Positions 47,004-57,838 of a DNA stretch of 64,000 nucleotides are shown here, piece after piece. The stretch is taken from assembly GCA_963920635.1 (NCBI GenBank), contig OY987298.1, forward strand, positions 122,521,735 to 122,585,734, read 5' to 3'. The number at the start of each line of letters is the position of its first letter. Within the stretch, counting starts at the first letter, position 1. The notes under the pieces were generated by a model. That model made no database searches, was not told where the DNA came from, and was given only the letters and a program-made list of their open reading frames with translations. Source of the stretch: Pseudeuparius sepicola (lineage: Eukaryota > Arthropoda > Insecta > Coleoptera > Anthribidae). A program made the translations under genes and the position numbers.

Positions 47004-47420
47004 ATTTTTCGTAAATTAATCGAAAATTACTGCATTTAGGTATAGGAAACCTTACACAAAGTGGTCATCATTTCTAATGGTGAATAAGATCGCATTAAAA
47101 GAAATGGGGGTTTCCATTTGAAAATTTCGAGATTTAAGCACATTTTGAATGTAATTTTTATTCATATTTTGTGAACAACCTGTATAAGAACGGATTTATT
47201 TCTCAGCAGAGGTCACTAGGTCAGGGTTTCTGTTACACGATGCCAAAAATTCGTTTTGAAATTTTGCGGTTTCATCGTATAAATTGCTAATTGAATTAGG
47301 TCTGCACCTGTAATTTTTTTCGAAAAAATGCAAATATCTCCAAACGGTTAAATTTAGACATAGGACATGTTGCATATTTTTGTTCCATAATGATGCCTAG
47401 AATCCAAAAATGCAATGATA

Positions 47421-47609
47421 TACAGGGTGTTCCATTTGAGATAAGAAAGTTGACATCGACTTCCGGTATAACCGGAAGTGCCAGATTCACGAAAATATTT
47501 TAGTTGAGCAGCGCCCATCGGCATTGGTGAGGTGCCAAATTTTCAGAATTTTCCTACTTTTAGTTTTCCATATATAGATCGATGCACTTCGTGGTGGGCC
47601 ACCCTGTAT
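47421..47609. mobile_element. Candidate TA|CAGGGTG short-TIR MITE
   Basis: TA|CAGGGTGTTCCATTTGAG at the left and GGCCACCCTG|TA at the right bracket 189 bp, with only a short TIR (CAGGGTG/CACCCTG). The internal CTTCCGGTATAACCGGAAG is a 19-bp perfect palindrome. Confidence 0.45.
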
Positions 47610-47614
47610 AGTGA

Positions 47615-47995
47615 GACCTTATAGTGGTAATTCGATACATTCCTTTGTAGATGTGATAGGGGAAAAAGTAAGGATTAAATTTAATTCTAATATGCATTAT
47701 GCAAAACTCAATAGTTTTTGAGATATTTCAATTTTTCTTAGTAAACAAAAAAATCGACAGAACTTTTTTTAAACTTTTCAACTGGATTACTTGCCCAACA
47801 CTATGGCCTTATGTTTGGAATAAAGTCCGGATTTAGATTATAGAAAAATTTTAAATAAAAAATCGTCAAAACTATTTAAAAAAATGTATTTTGCATAATG
47901 CGTATATAGGATTAAATTTACTCATTACCTCCTCCCCTATCACATCTCCAAAGGAATGTATGGAATTACCAATAACCCTCCATAAATATATAGTT
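47615..47995. repeat. Foldback repeat
   Basis: The left arm (ATACATTCCTTTGTAGATGT + GATAGGGG ... GGATTAAATTTAAT ... GCATTATGCAAAA) is complementary to the right arm (TTTTGCATAATGCG ... GGATTAAATTTACTC ... CCCCTATCACATCTCCAAAG). It lies directly next to the preceding candidate MITE. Confidence 0.7.
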
Positions 47996-48411
47996 TCTTC
48001 GACATAATTCTATTGCAATATTATATTCCAATTTTCTGTTTTATTCCTCATATTTTTTATTTATACCGGGTGTTTTCAAAAATTTGCCACAAAAATCAAG
48101 CATTGGATATTATTGGTCTTAATTTGACATTGACATTGTTTTAGGAAATAAATTACAAGTGGAAGTCCTGAATTATAAATAATGAAACTTTCTGAATCAC
48201 AACTGATGTTTTCTGAGTGTTAATGTTCTCTGAGTTGAAACTTACAACTCATATATCTAAAGTAGATAGAGGAAACTTGTTCTGAAATTCGTTTGAATTT
48301 TAAAAAAGTGTTGAACACAATGCCATGTTTATAGGAACAAGGTAGTGAATTTTTTACATATGAACACCTTTGTTCAACTCAAACTGTCACTAATAGGAAC
48401 ACCTTGGGTTG

Positions 48412-48525
48412 GTTCCAACAATTGTTCTGAACCGGATCTCAGCGATCTGATTAATTGAAAACAATTCTGTAATTACTTTTCTGCATTCTGATTGGCTAGA
48501 ACTGATTCAGAACTATTGTTGGAAC
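48412..48525. repeat. Small foldback repeat
   Basis: GTTCCAACAATTGTTCTGAA and TTCAGAACTATTGTTGGAAC form about 20-bp inverted arms around a 74-bp centre. This is probably a short MITE; no target duplication is recognised. Confidence 0.65.
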
Positions 48526-50239
48526 AAAGCTCTTGTTTGTTCAACCCTAACTGGCGGGATTGACAATTTGAAACAAAATAATAACATCGTCAAATTATAG
48601 AAGGAATATTTATAATGGTAGGTATTTTATAATTATTAAGACTTTTATAACATCTTCAAACCGACGAAATAACGCGAATCTCTGCGGGATAAAAGCCCAA
48701 TAAAAGTCCAAAAATTCCCTTGCCAAACAAAATCTACCGGGCACTTATCCTTATCTGGTAATTGGCCCACTAAATTCTACTTTAGGCGCATTATTTGATG
48801 GCCGCCGAATATCCCGTTACTTGGGAACTTTAATAAAGTTAGGGGGTAATATAATTTTTATCTTCTTAAGGGCAGAAGGGCGTCTTTAAACGCTCCCTTT
48901 ATTCAGATGTTTACATAGCTTCTCTACCAAATAAATTAATAGACCGCAGTATATTTTACAAAACGAAAGAAAATTGAAATTGTTGTACCTTGTATTATAT
49001 TGGTTAAAAGGGTCGCAAATTTGAGAGAAATATTGCGAAATTGCCGGTCGATTGTAGCTCCAATGAGAGCGATAAACAGTAAATTAAACCGTACTACATA
49101 ATATCGCACAATAAATACAATTTCGTAGGATATTAATAATTTTTTGGGGGAATTTTATTGAAAGTTAAAAATCACTTTGATGCAATAATGGAGTAGGTAT
49201 TCTCGAATATTCCTTAACAGTAGGGAGGGACACTGAATGGTGAAAGGATTAAGAAATTTTCCTTTAATACTAGGTTTCTCTTTAAGCACTCTAAGGGAAA
49301 AATATGCAATTAACTAGCACTGACCAAAATTTTAGCATAGAGCATCCATTTCTTTCTTTGTGCGGAACATTCAGCCTCAACTTTCCATTATGGAGAGAGC
49401 AATCTCCTTCTCTATTAGGTTACATATTACATATTATTTTAAATCTACCCTATGACGCATGAAATATTCATGGGATCCACAAACAGATATTGAAATCAGG
49501 GAAGAAAATGTTAAGTAGGTATAGAACGCTATGTATACCCCGTCGATGCTTTTCGCTCCGAAATGGGCAAATATTGAGATACGGGGATGTTTTCAACAAT
49601 ATTGTCCCACCAAACAGCCAATTCAAACAATAACAGGCTGCGGAGGCGGGTCTCATGACTGATTTGGGGCATTAGCACGGTATAGAAAATGAAACTGGAA
49701 CGAAGTTACGGCATTTTAGGCTGGCGATAGAAATTTCGTGTTTACAGAACAAAATTCGATTGTCCAATATTATATCCACCGAACAATATGTGGTGCATCA
49801 CGATCACGAATTATAGGGGCAATATGAAAATTTATAAAATTATAAATCTATACCTACAAGCTGACACAGTTGCGCAATTTTCATGTGTTCTCTATACAGG
49901 GTGTTCCATAATTGCATGCTGATGTGAAAGGACGATAATCCTTAGATAATGTTAAGAATAATTTTTCATATGAACATGGGTCCGCAACCGCATTTTCTAA
50001 AAAAAAAAATAAGGATATAATGGGGCTTTATTTGAGACACCTAATATACCCTGAAAAAGTTTCTCTTTTCGCAATGCGAAAAACACAATTCTATTATACT
50101 TAGAAAAATAGTTATTTGTGTAACTAGTGCAAAAAGTGCATATTTGTTGCACGAGGCATGAAGTTTTTAGCTCGAGACGCAGTCTAGGTAACTGATGGAC
50201 AAACTTCATTTCCAGTAATTTTTTGAATTTTGTTTCCTT
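48526..50239. other. No gene recognised
   Basis: A TA|CAGGGTGTTCCATAATTG transposon-like end occurs at about 49897. There are otherwise short ORFs only. Confidence 0.35.
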
Positions 50240-50585
50240 AATTGCCTGTGAAGGTTGGCTTTTTCGATCGGGGGGGCCTCTGGCAGGCGAGAAGCCCATA
50301 TCCGTCGGCGGCCCCACGCAAAAATTGAACTCGACCGGCGCTCCCCCCTCCAATCGCTAGCCATTTTTTCCGAAAAAAGGGACGCCCTGCAATAGGGTTG
50401 TTGCCCGTCAATAGGGTTGTTGCCCACAAGCTCGGGCGGACGTACGCCAAATTTGGGCTCCAAATATCGAAAACTGCGTTCTGTAGACGAGGTACACGTA
50501 TTTACTACACAGGAGTGGAGGCCAAAACAAGGCCTATGGTCCGGCAGGTCCGGTAGGCGCTTGTTACAGCTACACACTATGTCAC
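50240..50585. repeat. GC-rich dispersed repeat, copy 2
   Basis: This aligns with 39235-39625 over CAAATTTGGGCTCCAAATAT + CGAAAACTGCG and the terminal GGTCCGGTAGGCGCTTGTTA. An internal 21-bp block (AATAGGGTTGTTGCCC and flanks) is directly duplicated at 50391-50428. Minus-strand open frames up to 139 codons reflect base composition and lack motifs. Confidence 0.55.
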
Positions 50586-50930
50586 ATAAAGAACTATTGC
50601 AATAATTATTTGTTGACATCATCAATTCAAGTAACTCGCCATAACGTTTAATTTTTTTTCCAATAGGATATTCATTTTTTTAGGTTTTTAATGCACATTT
50701 ATCCTTACGCGGTGCGAACACTCACCCGGTATTTCTCTATTTAAAAACCATATAACATATATTAGAACAATAATTATTATTATGTAGTTCTTATTTTTTG
50801 TAGACTGACAATTTTTTGTATGAATTTGATAACTCTTAAAACAGATATAATCATATAGGTAATTATCAGGTAGACCTCGCAGCACATTGTTAACAAATTA
50901 TTGCTTATACCTACCATGTCCTCAATAAAG

Positions 50931-51250
50931 TACCTGTGAAATCTTGTGATAACACTTCCTGTTTGGCAATAACAATTTTGTTGTGATTTTAAGGACTGTA
51001 TGTTTCCACAAAAGCAAATATTGTACTTATATATATAATTTATTTACTTGAATATTAAATTTGGTCAATTTTGTCCTTAGCGTTTTCTTTATAATTTGAC
51101 AAAAAAGTAACGTTATTAAATTTCCTAGTCTGCACTAGACTTTGTTTTGCGATCACCGCCACTGACTTTTAGACTACGTGGTGGTCATAATTTTTTTTCT
51201 ACTTTCGAATCCAACCCTGTATAACTAGAATCTGGTAGCCAGAGTGTTTT
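50931..51250 (+). repeat. Dispersed repeat family B, copy 1
   Basis: This shares ordered blocks with 54425-54740: CCTGTGAAATCTTGTGATAA, TTTTGTTGTGATTTTAAG, ACTGTATGTTTCCAC, TAATTTGACAAAAAAGTAAC + GTTATTAAAT and GACTTTTAGACTACGTGG. Both copies are in the same orientation, 3.5 kb apart, and diverge by small indels. A non-LTR or SINE 3' region is possible. Confidence 0.7.
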
Positions 51251-51347
51251 TTTTATTTACCAAGGAGAAGATATGTCACGTGAATTGTTACCATCGCCTA
51301 CTTTGGAAGATGAAAAAGTGATACCAGAGAATTTAATTTCAAAAATA

Positions 51348-51706
51348 AACTCCTGGACAAAATTAACGCACCATTCATATTTTTCTTCATATTTTATATA
51401 TTTTTTTTCTAGACAACTAGGCCACGGCACGACAATCAATTTGATTTGATAAAGTCTGACTTTATCAAATTAAATTGATATTTTTAACCCCACATACAAT
51501 CGTTTTTACATTAGTGCTAATATTTTTCTCTCTTTGCCTGATGAAGCAAATATATTTTGCGAAAACTTGCAAACGATAGAGTTGTAATTTTTTAAAGAAC
51601 TGTCCTAAACCGAAGAACCATCCTTCAATTACATATTTAATAATAGTGGACAAGAAAAGACAATATATTAATAATTCAAGTGGTGCGTTAGTTTTGTCCA
51701 GGAGTT
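51348..51706. mobile_element. TA-flanked MITE with internal palindrome
   Basis: This 359-bp element is flanked by TA (51346-51347 and 51707-51708). Its ends AACTCCTGGACAAAATTAAC + GCACCA and TGGTGCGTTAGTTTTGTCC + AGGAGTT are complementary with one mismatch. Near 51436-51480 is a palindrome with 22-bp arms (ATCAATTTGATTTGATAAAG + TC, one mismatch) around a single T. Confidence 0.85.
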
Positions 51707-54424
51707 TATATAAAGATATATTCTACAGGTGTACTCATAATAATTATATTATTTAATATTGTTAATAAATAAGTAACTTACAGATAACGAATACTTTGTT
51801 AATGAGTAATATAGTATTGACTATAATACCTCCCTAAATAATATAGGTAAACTTTGAACACTTTAGTACAAGATACTATTTTAGTTCCACTACAAATACC
51901 GAAAGAGACAAGCAAAATTGCAAAGAGACTATCTTTTTCTTTCCCCGCACAGACAATGAATAATTCTATAGGATTACACCCCGCATGTGTAATAAAAGTT
52001 TTTGCGCGAGAAAGTCGCACAGTGGTATTAGCCTTTTGTTCGGCCGAATATCCCGTTATCCAGCATTAAGGACCGGGCTTAAATACTCGTAAACCGTTTT
52101 ATGGAGCTTCATAGCATGCACCATTTATGCATACAACGGGTGGCAGGGGGCGGGCCGTGTCGTGATGAAAATATATCATAAAATCTATCTCATTCTAGAC
52201 ATTGCGATGTTAACAAATTTGCAGATTACATAATTATAGGAAGTTTAAAAGTCAAAGACTTTCCACGATTCCACAGTTGGCAATATTAGTCAGTAGGACG
52301 AGGTGTGACCACGTCACGCTTGCGTGAATGTTATGGAATGGACAAATGACCAAAGATAGAGAGCGGGGGGAGATCCAGTCGAACCTGTGCCTAGAGAGAG
52401 GTACGGGGGCAGTTTACTTCTTATACAATCTGTCTTTGTTGTACACGTGTCAAAGATAAAGTGGTCAATCCAGAAGTCATTATTTATTAAATGCTGTGGT
52501 CCGGGCTACTCATCCTGAGCATTCTAATGGGGCTTCAGCCATTTTCATAATGACTCCGCCTCAAAAAAAAGCTAATTGGATCGTTACTGTTGCTTTGCGG
52601 TGCTTCTGTCATTTGGGTTGCAATTACAATCCAACGTGACACGTACGCGAGCACGGCATAATTCCACTTCGGTTGGTTTCATTTTACTTGAATTCTGAAT
52701 CTACATGTTTACACAGGTGCAACGAGGAGCAAGCAGTGGGAGCAAATTGTTAAAGCTTACCCATAGCTTCTGAAGAAGTTGTTAAAACAAAAATTCGATT
52801 CATAATATGGATATGCGTTTGAAGGCCCTGCGAGTTTGGTCTCGCCAAAAATCTTCTTCCAGATTAGTTTTTATTTATGTTATTTATATAAAACAATATC
52901 AGTCACAAACACAACGAAGCACACTAATCACCACATTAGTGTGTTCATGTGGTCTATGGCCGGATGAAAATTAGTTCTGCTTTGAAATTAAAACACATCC
53001 AGAAAGCGACGTTTTCTACCCGCTTTGAAATTTACCTGAATAGAAAATTTCTCTTTGCCGCAAACACATCGATGCGGTTTTGCTTATTTACTTTGACGCC
53101 CACATTCACTTATCCAATTCCCAGCTACCGGCAGTTTATTACGACCAAAGAAAGAAAGGGGTTTAAAGCATTATTTGTACAAAATTGCTAGAGCAGTAAT
53201 GGCATAAAATCTTCACCCAACGATAAAAGTCTCTTTGAAAATGGGCAACTGGATAGGGCTCTAATCATAATATACATATAATGCGGAACGTAGTTAACTT
53301 TTTAGGTATTAATGTATCCAATTATACAGCAATTTTCTTGATGCCTTCTTTATAATATATATTATTCATATGCATCTAATTCGATAATCAGCCACGAGAT
53401 AAGTTTTTGTATAAACTAAAGTGAAATGATCGATTCTGTTTCTTTTTGATTTTTTGATTATTTTTCCCTGAAACGGTTATTATTCAAGTTTGACGTTTAC
53501 TTTCATAGCCAACTTTTGGATTTTCAAAGATTTTAATTGTCACATCTGCAATACATTTATCATTTATTTGCGTATTTGGTGAAGTTTTTCTAATAATAAC
53601 AAGTGTAAAAAAAGTTTTAGAATTAAATTCTTTATAACACATAGTAACAATTTTGTAAGTCTGAAAACGGACAAAAAATTTTGTCACATTTTTAGGGTGC
53701 ATCACTCTGTATCAACCCTTTAAAATGGTACAATTGAACTATGTTTTCTAACGATTAATGCCCTTGGTACACGCACAACGCGCACCAAAGTTGGTTTTTC
53801 CAAATTCAAAAATAACTGAGATATTGATTTTTTCCCACTTTCAAGGCTCATACTTCTCAGGGGTGCAAGTTTGTATAGAGATAAGGTGCGTTAAATCACC
53901 TTATTTTAATCTCCCCTGTATGCTCCTGCTCTGTGTCGGTTCTTATGCGGAACACCCTGTGTATATGAGTATTCGCCCTTAAAATATGGATGAACTTTAG
54001 AGTGTTAAGTTAAGTTCAATGTAATTTGTTTACTGCCTCAACAGGCAGGTATAAAAAATTTGGACTACCTATGGGGAAATGCAACCATATTTTAAGGACG
54101 AATACCCATGACATTGTTCCTTTGCCTGCGAAGATTCTATTTTCGAAAAAATGACATGAAAAGCTCAAAATTGGAAGTTTCAAGGTCGAATATTTTCCAA
54201 ACGCTTGAAACAAACATATTACATGTATACATTGAAATTGTAACAATGGGCAGATTTCAAATATCTAAAAATACAGAGGGTCCTGCATTTAAAAAACAAA
54301 AGTTTGGTTTGGCAACGCTGAAAAAAGCTTGCTTTGTCTTCTACGACTTTTATATGAAAACTATTTCCTAACCTCAAAAATATAGAAAATAGGGGGGTGT
54401 AAAAATATAGGAACGTCATAAAAT
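51707..54424. other. 2.7-kb gene-free stretch
   Basis: No supported gene is found. A small inverted pair lies near 53968-54108 (ATTCGCCCTTAAAATATGG against CCATATTTTAAGGACGAAT). Short ORFs have no motifs. Confidence 0.35.
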
Positions 54425-54740
54425 GGAACCTGTGAAATGTTATGATAACTTGTGGTAACATTTACTGTTTGATAATAATTTTGTTCTGATTTTAAGAACT
54501 GTATATTTCCACGAAAAAATATTGTATGTAATTTACAATTCACCTACTAGCATTACTTTACTTTATAATTTGACAAACAAAGTAACGTTATTAAATTACG
54601 TAGTTTTCACTAGAATTTGTTTTGATGTCACTGCCACTCTGACTTTTAGACTACGTGGCGCTCATATATTTTTCTATTTAATTTTCTATTTCGAATCCAC
54701 CCTTGTAGAAGAACCGAGAAGTCAGACTGGGTTTTTTTCT
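54425..54740 (+). repeat. Dispersed repeat family B, copy 2
   Basis: This is the second copy of the repeat at 50931-51250, with the same block order (CCTGTGAAATGTTATGATAA; TTGTTCTGATTTTAAGAACT; AAAGTAACGTTATTAAAT; GACTTTTAGACTACGTGGCG). Confidence 0.7.
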
Positions 54741-56008
54741 TTTTTGAAGTGTATTTACTACCTATCTTTAATAAGTAGAACCATAAGCTAGTTCGATTCT
54801 TTCTCAATATCTTCCCAAGTTGTGGAATGGAAAGCAAATAATTTCAGTTAATAACAGCCGCTATGCTTTGAACTTTGGAATCTAAGGTGAAAGAAGATTG
54901 GAGTGGTTTTGAATTTTCCGCCCTTTAATAATCCGGGGACACAAATAGACTTTTCTGGAACTAAAGATATACCTACCTAATTACTAATCGTAACAATAAA
55001 TAATAATGATGACTTTATAGTCATTGGATAGCTGATAATCTAGAATGCCAGTGTAATTTTTGAAAATGCAGTAATGTGGAATTCAAACAAAGTAAGTAAC
55101 CGACAGGAACACATAATGGCCTAGATATTTGGTGCACTATATCGCCACACTAAAACTGGCCCCCAATTAAAACAGCAATCAATAAAAAAACATTGCTTGG
55201 CTGAAATTTGGTTTTTATAATCGAGCGAAGAGGTAGTTAATTGCAATGAGGTGATCGTTTTTGTTCCCAGCCCCAAAGTCGTTATAAAGATATGCGATAG
55301 AAGCGACGTCCTCCAATTGCCTCCCGAGGGCATGTTTCCTTTACAGGAAGTTTTATAGCATTCATAACAAAATTCGCCTTTCCTCTTCGCTCGGTTTTTG
55401 GGCAGCGTTTCGTGCTGTTAAAGTTGATTTTCCGGCTTATAGCCTAACTCAAAAACGTATCCTGAAACAACAAAGCAATTTCAACGCCTCCCTGGCAGAA
55501 GCAGGTGGTTGCTTAATTGCTTAACGTAGAAATACTCTGGCAACTAAAAATTGTTTTCTAAAATCAAATAAGAATAGTTTGATAGATATAAACATGACAT
55601 TGCCACTACCTTTATAATAATATATCTCTCTCTTATACTTTCCAGACTTCTTATTATACATTGTATGCCAGACAACTCGTCTGAAGTGGCCAGTTCAGTA
55701 TATCTTCGCCGTGACCAAGCCAAAGTCAAGTTAATGGTAGTGAGAGGATCGTTTTGTACCTCGATTTAAAATCATACATACCTACTTCCTTCTAGCATGT
55801 TTCCTAAGATTCGGGAGCTTTATGGTCTTCAAGCGAAAATTCTATTTACCTGACCGCTGGGCTCTAGGAATAACCGCAGACAGCTGAAAACTGACCACCC
55901 CGAACTATTTAGATTAATTTCTACTCAATCAAAACAAAACAATAATATAGATAACATTATACAAGTTTATAAATACAGGAGCCAGTCAATAATAAAACAT
56001 ACCGGGAT
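54741..56008. other. No gene recognised
   Basis: Only short ORFs are seen (for example 55544-55729, minus strand), without motifs. The stretch is moderately AT-rich and its repeat content is unknown. Confidence 0.35.
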
Positions 56009-56531
56009 TGTTGAATGAGATAAACACTAGATAGATCAAAGTTAACCCGCCGATTTAGCAGAATCGAGGGATATAAAATCAGCTCCGCTCGAGAGCTAAA
56101 TCAGTGTATATTGCTCACCTTAGCAACCACTCAACCTCTGACACCCCTGTGGGGTCTGACCAGGCAACAGGTACGTCCCTCCTTAGCAACCTTGCCAATG
56201 GTCGGACTTATGGGGGGCTGACAGTAGAGTCCCCTGGGGCACTACTGGAGGACGTCAGAGGGACGTGATGGACGTGACGCGCTGCACAGCCGCGCAGACA
56301 ACGTCATGACAAACGGTCGCGCTTCTTCATTTCGGGATAAACGTCCCCGTGGTCAATGCCAAAGCAATCGCGTCGGTCCACAGACAGCCGCTCCCCCTGC
56401 CATGGCCCCAGATGCTGTTAGAGGCTTCGTTGTGAGTGGAAGAATAAACACCCTATTTTATACCTGCTGTCTTCATCAATCTACGCTTCGTGACTCCCGC
56501 TCCCAGTGATCTCGGCTAACGAGTTTCAACA
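56009..56531 (+). mobile_element. Probable long terminal repeat (solo or 5' LTR)
   Basis: This 523-bp unit starts TGTTGAA and ends TTCAACA, a perfect 7-bp terminal inversion of the TG...CA kind. Inside are a TATAAAA box (56072) and, 31 bp downstream, a TCAGT initiator (A at 56103), plus AATAAA at 56443, giving a U3-R-U5 layout. GC content is well above the surroundings from 56130 onward. No second copy and no gag/pol was found. Downstream A/purine-rich sequence to about 57830 could be leader sequence, and it contains a consensus donor CAG|GTAAGT at 56667-56675. A noncoding first exon of a host gene is the alternative. Confidence 0.45.
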
Positions 56532-57838
56532 ATAGCACCGTCCGTGAAACTTGGTGGACGTACCGATCCTGGGAAGTTGTGGAAGCAACGCCGGTGGTCA
56601 AGGAATCCCAGCTGCAGACCGGACGTTCCGGAACAGGCCGAGGCAGAAGCTGTAAAGAGAGAAAGTACAGGTAAGTGGAAAGTGTTAGCATAAGGTGTTA
56701 ATCGGCGAGGTACAAGGAGAGTGCCAAAGGAACACCAGCAGCTAGAAGCAGTACAAGTAGGGAAGGTACAAGGTGGAGAAAGGAACCATGGCAGAGATAA
56801 AGTAAGAAATAACGCTCTTGGCGGAACAAGTAAAACGGGGCCCCATAATAATAAACAGGCTGAAAAGTAGGTTCCTTGTAAACAGAAAGAATAATCGCGG
56901 GAGAACACGGAGGAGAATTTAAAGAAATTTAAAGAGTAATAAGTGTTCAAATGATATAACGATAGGGAAATATGCACAAGAGGATAGACGTGAGACTTAA
57001 TAAAATATAGTTATTGGCTTACAGCTATATGTATACAGTAAGCCATCAGTAATAAGTGTTACATACTAAATTATATTCAAGGACAACCGAAAGTGGGCCA
57101 GTCGCCAAACTGAATAAAGAAGTATTAAATAATAAACGCGGTGAAGTTGCAATATCAAGCTTAACTAGGTTAGAGCAAGTATATACAAACATTCTTTAAG
57201 GAAAATGATCAAATAAGTCAAGATAAGTATAATCAAGTAAAATTAAAAGTAAATTAGAAAATAAGGAGGAGGGGAAAGAAGGTATTTCCACAGGTATTTA
57301 GAAATGTAGATAAAATGAGAGATATAAAAAGTATAGTTACCTAAAGTCCAGAATATTCAGTTGATCAAATAACAAATTTGACTAAGTAGCTCTGGGAGGG
57401 GCTCACACCTCAAGCACATCTATCACGCAACCAGATCGGAAGATAGCCTGGAGGAGAAAAAAAAGCAGTCAAATTATAGTAAATCTTGAAAGAAAAATAC
57501 TTACAAATGTCAATTCATCCAAACCGAGTAAAGTAACCCAATTCAAGGTCATCGCGACAGGGGGGTGCCATCCAAATCACAAGTTAGAAGCCACGAAGAT
57601 ACCCTGAAAAAGATAGGAAAAGTAAATTAGACACTCAGAAAACCACTAAATGGAAAAACAAAACAAGATAAGATAATAGCATCAACTCACCTGTATCATA
57701 AAGTTGGATAAATAACAATCATCTAAGTGGCATTTCTAAACATTGGCATGGCATTTGGTTAGCGCCAAACATCAACCAAGTGACATACACCTAGAAAAAA
57801 AAACAAAGTTCACAACATTTATGTAGGACTCACCCGTA
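56532..57838 (+). other. Purine-rich leader-like sequence
   Basis: About 1.3 kb of A/G-rich plus-strand sequence shows no long ORF, a strong splice donor at 56669 and a GACAGGGGGG polypurine tract at about 57556. It could be a retrotransposon leader or remnant following the LTR candidate, or a noncoding transcript. Confidence 0.3.

Noticed and set aside
50206..50625. 139-codon open frame on the minus strand
   Set aside because: It lies in a GC-rich dispersed repeat shared with 39235-39625, and the frame is not conserved between copies. No motif is seen.
56516..56977. 153-codon open frame on the minus strand
   Set aside because: The sequence is Ser/Leu/Phe-rich low complexity, complementary to a purine-rich leader-like strand next to the LTR candidate. 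It has no domain and looks compositional.
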